The notes under the pieces are model-generated. The model was not told the DNA's origin, did no database searches, and saw only the letters and a program-made list of their open reading frames with translations. Positions 4,390 through 5,184 of a DNA stretch of 5,184 nt are shown here, one piece after another. A program made the position numbers and the translations under genes. This stretch comes from an uncultured Bacteroides sp. (GTDB lineage Bacteria > Bacteroidota > Bacteroidia > Bacteroidales > Bacteroidaceae), in assembly GCA_900557355.1 (NCBI GenBank), contig USSR01000518.1, forward strand, positions 1 to 5,184. The letters run 5' to 3'. Positions within the stretch are counted from its first letter, which is position 1. Each line of letters begins with the position of its first letter.

Positions 4390-5184
4390 CTAATTCATAA
4401 TTTTAAAGCCGATAAAGAATGTCCTTGGCTGCGTTGGTCCGTAAAAATAACCGGAATCACGGAACTCACCTTTATCCAGGTCTTTCTGAAAGCTGTTGAA
4501 AATATTCTGTACACCGGCATTAAGTTGCAACTTGATGTGATCACGCAGAACAAAGGTGTAATTTAACTTCAGATTGAGATCAAAGAAATCGGGAGTATTC
4601 TCCATACGGTCTTTTTCTATATTGCAAAACGCACCTTCCGGGGCATCTACCGGAGCATAGTGAGGAACAATCATCTTTCCGGTATAGATGCCTGACAAAG
4701 AGAAATCGAAGTTTTTCAATGGTGCGGAAGAGAAAGTGAAATAGCCATAATAATCCGGGGTACGCATCATGCGCTTGGTAGTTAATTCTTCACCATCCAC
4801 TTTGGTCCAGACCTCGGCATCCATATAACGGCTACGTTGTGCGGTGAATCCCAACTGGAATTGTGCTTCTTTGCCATGAGCCAATTTGGCATCCAGATTG
4901 ACACCATATACCCGTGCACCACTACCGTTACGACGTTCTTTGATTTTATCCCCGTTATCATCCTTACCGATATCTTCCAATACGAACACATGGCGCAGGT
5001 CAGTATAAAAACCTTCCAGCAAAATATTCGCTTGCCAGTGTCCGAGATGTGTACTCCAGTCCACAGAACCACTGTAACTGTTGGAACGCTCTTCACGGAG
5101 GTTATCAGCCAACTTAATCTGGACGCCTTCACCACCTACAGCTGTCACATGCAAATCTTCATCATAAGCCTGCGGTGCACGGAA
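4390..5184 (-). CDS. TonB-dependent outer-membrane receptor, C-terminal part
   Basis: The reading frame is open to the window edge, so only the last 264 residues are present. The visible part begins with FRAPQAYDEDLH, a conserved stretch of the barrel in TonB-dependent receptors of the FepA/BtuB-like type. Alternating beta-strand sequence rich in aromatic residues follows (for example SNSYSGSVDWSTHLGHWQ, FEGFY-like and YFTFSSAPLKNFDFSLSG stretches). It ends with YGPTQPRTFFIGFKIMN, the usual last strand. Such proteins import iron complexes, cobalamin, sugars or peptides across the outer membrane using TonB energy. The plug domain, TonB box and signal peptide are outside the window, so the ligand is unknown. 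No SusD-like gene follows, which argues against a SusC/SusD pair. Stop is TAG at 4390-4392, followed by a hairpin terminator. The downstream AraC-type gene is a likely partner in regulation. Confidence 0.92.
   Translation of the reverse strand, partial: FRAPQAYDEDLHVTAVGGEGVQIKLADNLREERSNSYSGSVDWSTHLGHWQANILLEGFYTDLRHVFVLEDIGKDDNGDKIKERRNGSGARVYGVNLDAKLAHGKEAQFQLGFTAQRSRYMDAEVWTKVDGEELTTKRMMRTPDYYGYFTFSSAPLKNFDFSLSGIYTGKMIVPHYAPVDAPEGAFCNIEKDRMENTPDFFDLNLKLNYTFVLRDHIKLQLNAGVQNIFNSFQKDLDKGEFRDSGYFYGPTQPRTFFIGFKIMN

Noticed and set aside
4390..5184. SusC-type member of a SusC/SusD polysaccharide uptake pair
   Set aside because: No SusD-like gene follows the receptor; instead there is a terminator and an AraC-type gene, and the FRAPQAYDEDLH stretch is of the FepA/BtuB-like type. 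The N-terminus that would settle this is outside the window.

Overview
The window looks like chromosomal DNA from a Bacteroides-type organism (Bacteroidales; genus-level guess). The main evidence is the promoter grammar: two matches to the Bacteroides TTTG-N19/20-TAnnTTTG (-33/-7) promoter, upstream of a tRNA-Ser and of a Crp/Fnr-type gene, and further TAnnTTTG boxes upstream of a MATE transporter and an AraC-type gene. The weak or absent Shine-Dalgarno sequences and the TonB receptor plus AraC-type regulator arrangement agree with this.

Layout. Positions 1-59 hold the 5' two-thirds of a minus-strand tRNA-Ser(GCU), cut by the window edge, with its own promoter at 90-121. Divergent from it on the plus strand are a MATE-family multidrug/cation antiporter (337-1683) and a Crp/Fnr-superfamily regulator (1763-2347). 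Convergent with these, on the minus strand, is a second block. In its direction of transcription this runs: the 3' end of a TonB-dependent outer-membrane receptor (4390-5184, 5' end outside the window), a strong hairpin terminator (4302-4342), an AraC-family regulator (3331-4203) and a creatininase-family metal-dependent amidohydrolase (2468-3229). The convergent junction (2348-2467) contains a 75-bp nested palindrome made of four copies of a TGCCACACCT-like motif, symmetric about one centre.

How the parts may work together. The most informative signal is regulatory. An FNR-like box, TTGAT-N4-ATCAA, lies inside a perfect 16-bp palindrome over the -33 element of the Crp/Fnr gene. A second box, TTGAC-N4-ATCAA, lies upstream of the MATE gene, centred about 41 bp before the predicted start of transcription, where a class II activator would bind; that promoter lacks a TTTG -33 element at normal spacing. 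The regulator's recognition helix carries the E-x-x-S-R pattern that reads TTGAT in E. coli FNR, but it lacks both FNR's N-terminal cysteine cluster and the cAMP-binding residues of CRP. The simplest reading is a regulator that represses itself and activates the adjacent efflux pump in response to an unidentified signal. This is inference from sequence. The AraC/TonB receptor/creatininase block is ordinary in kind, with unknown substrates, though the AraC promoter region also has a good candidate operator. I see no CRISPR array, phage gene, IS element or obvious new enzyme system.
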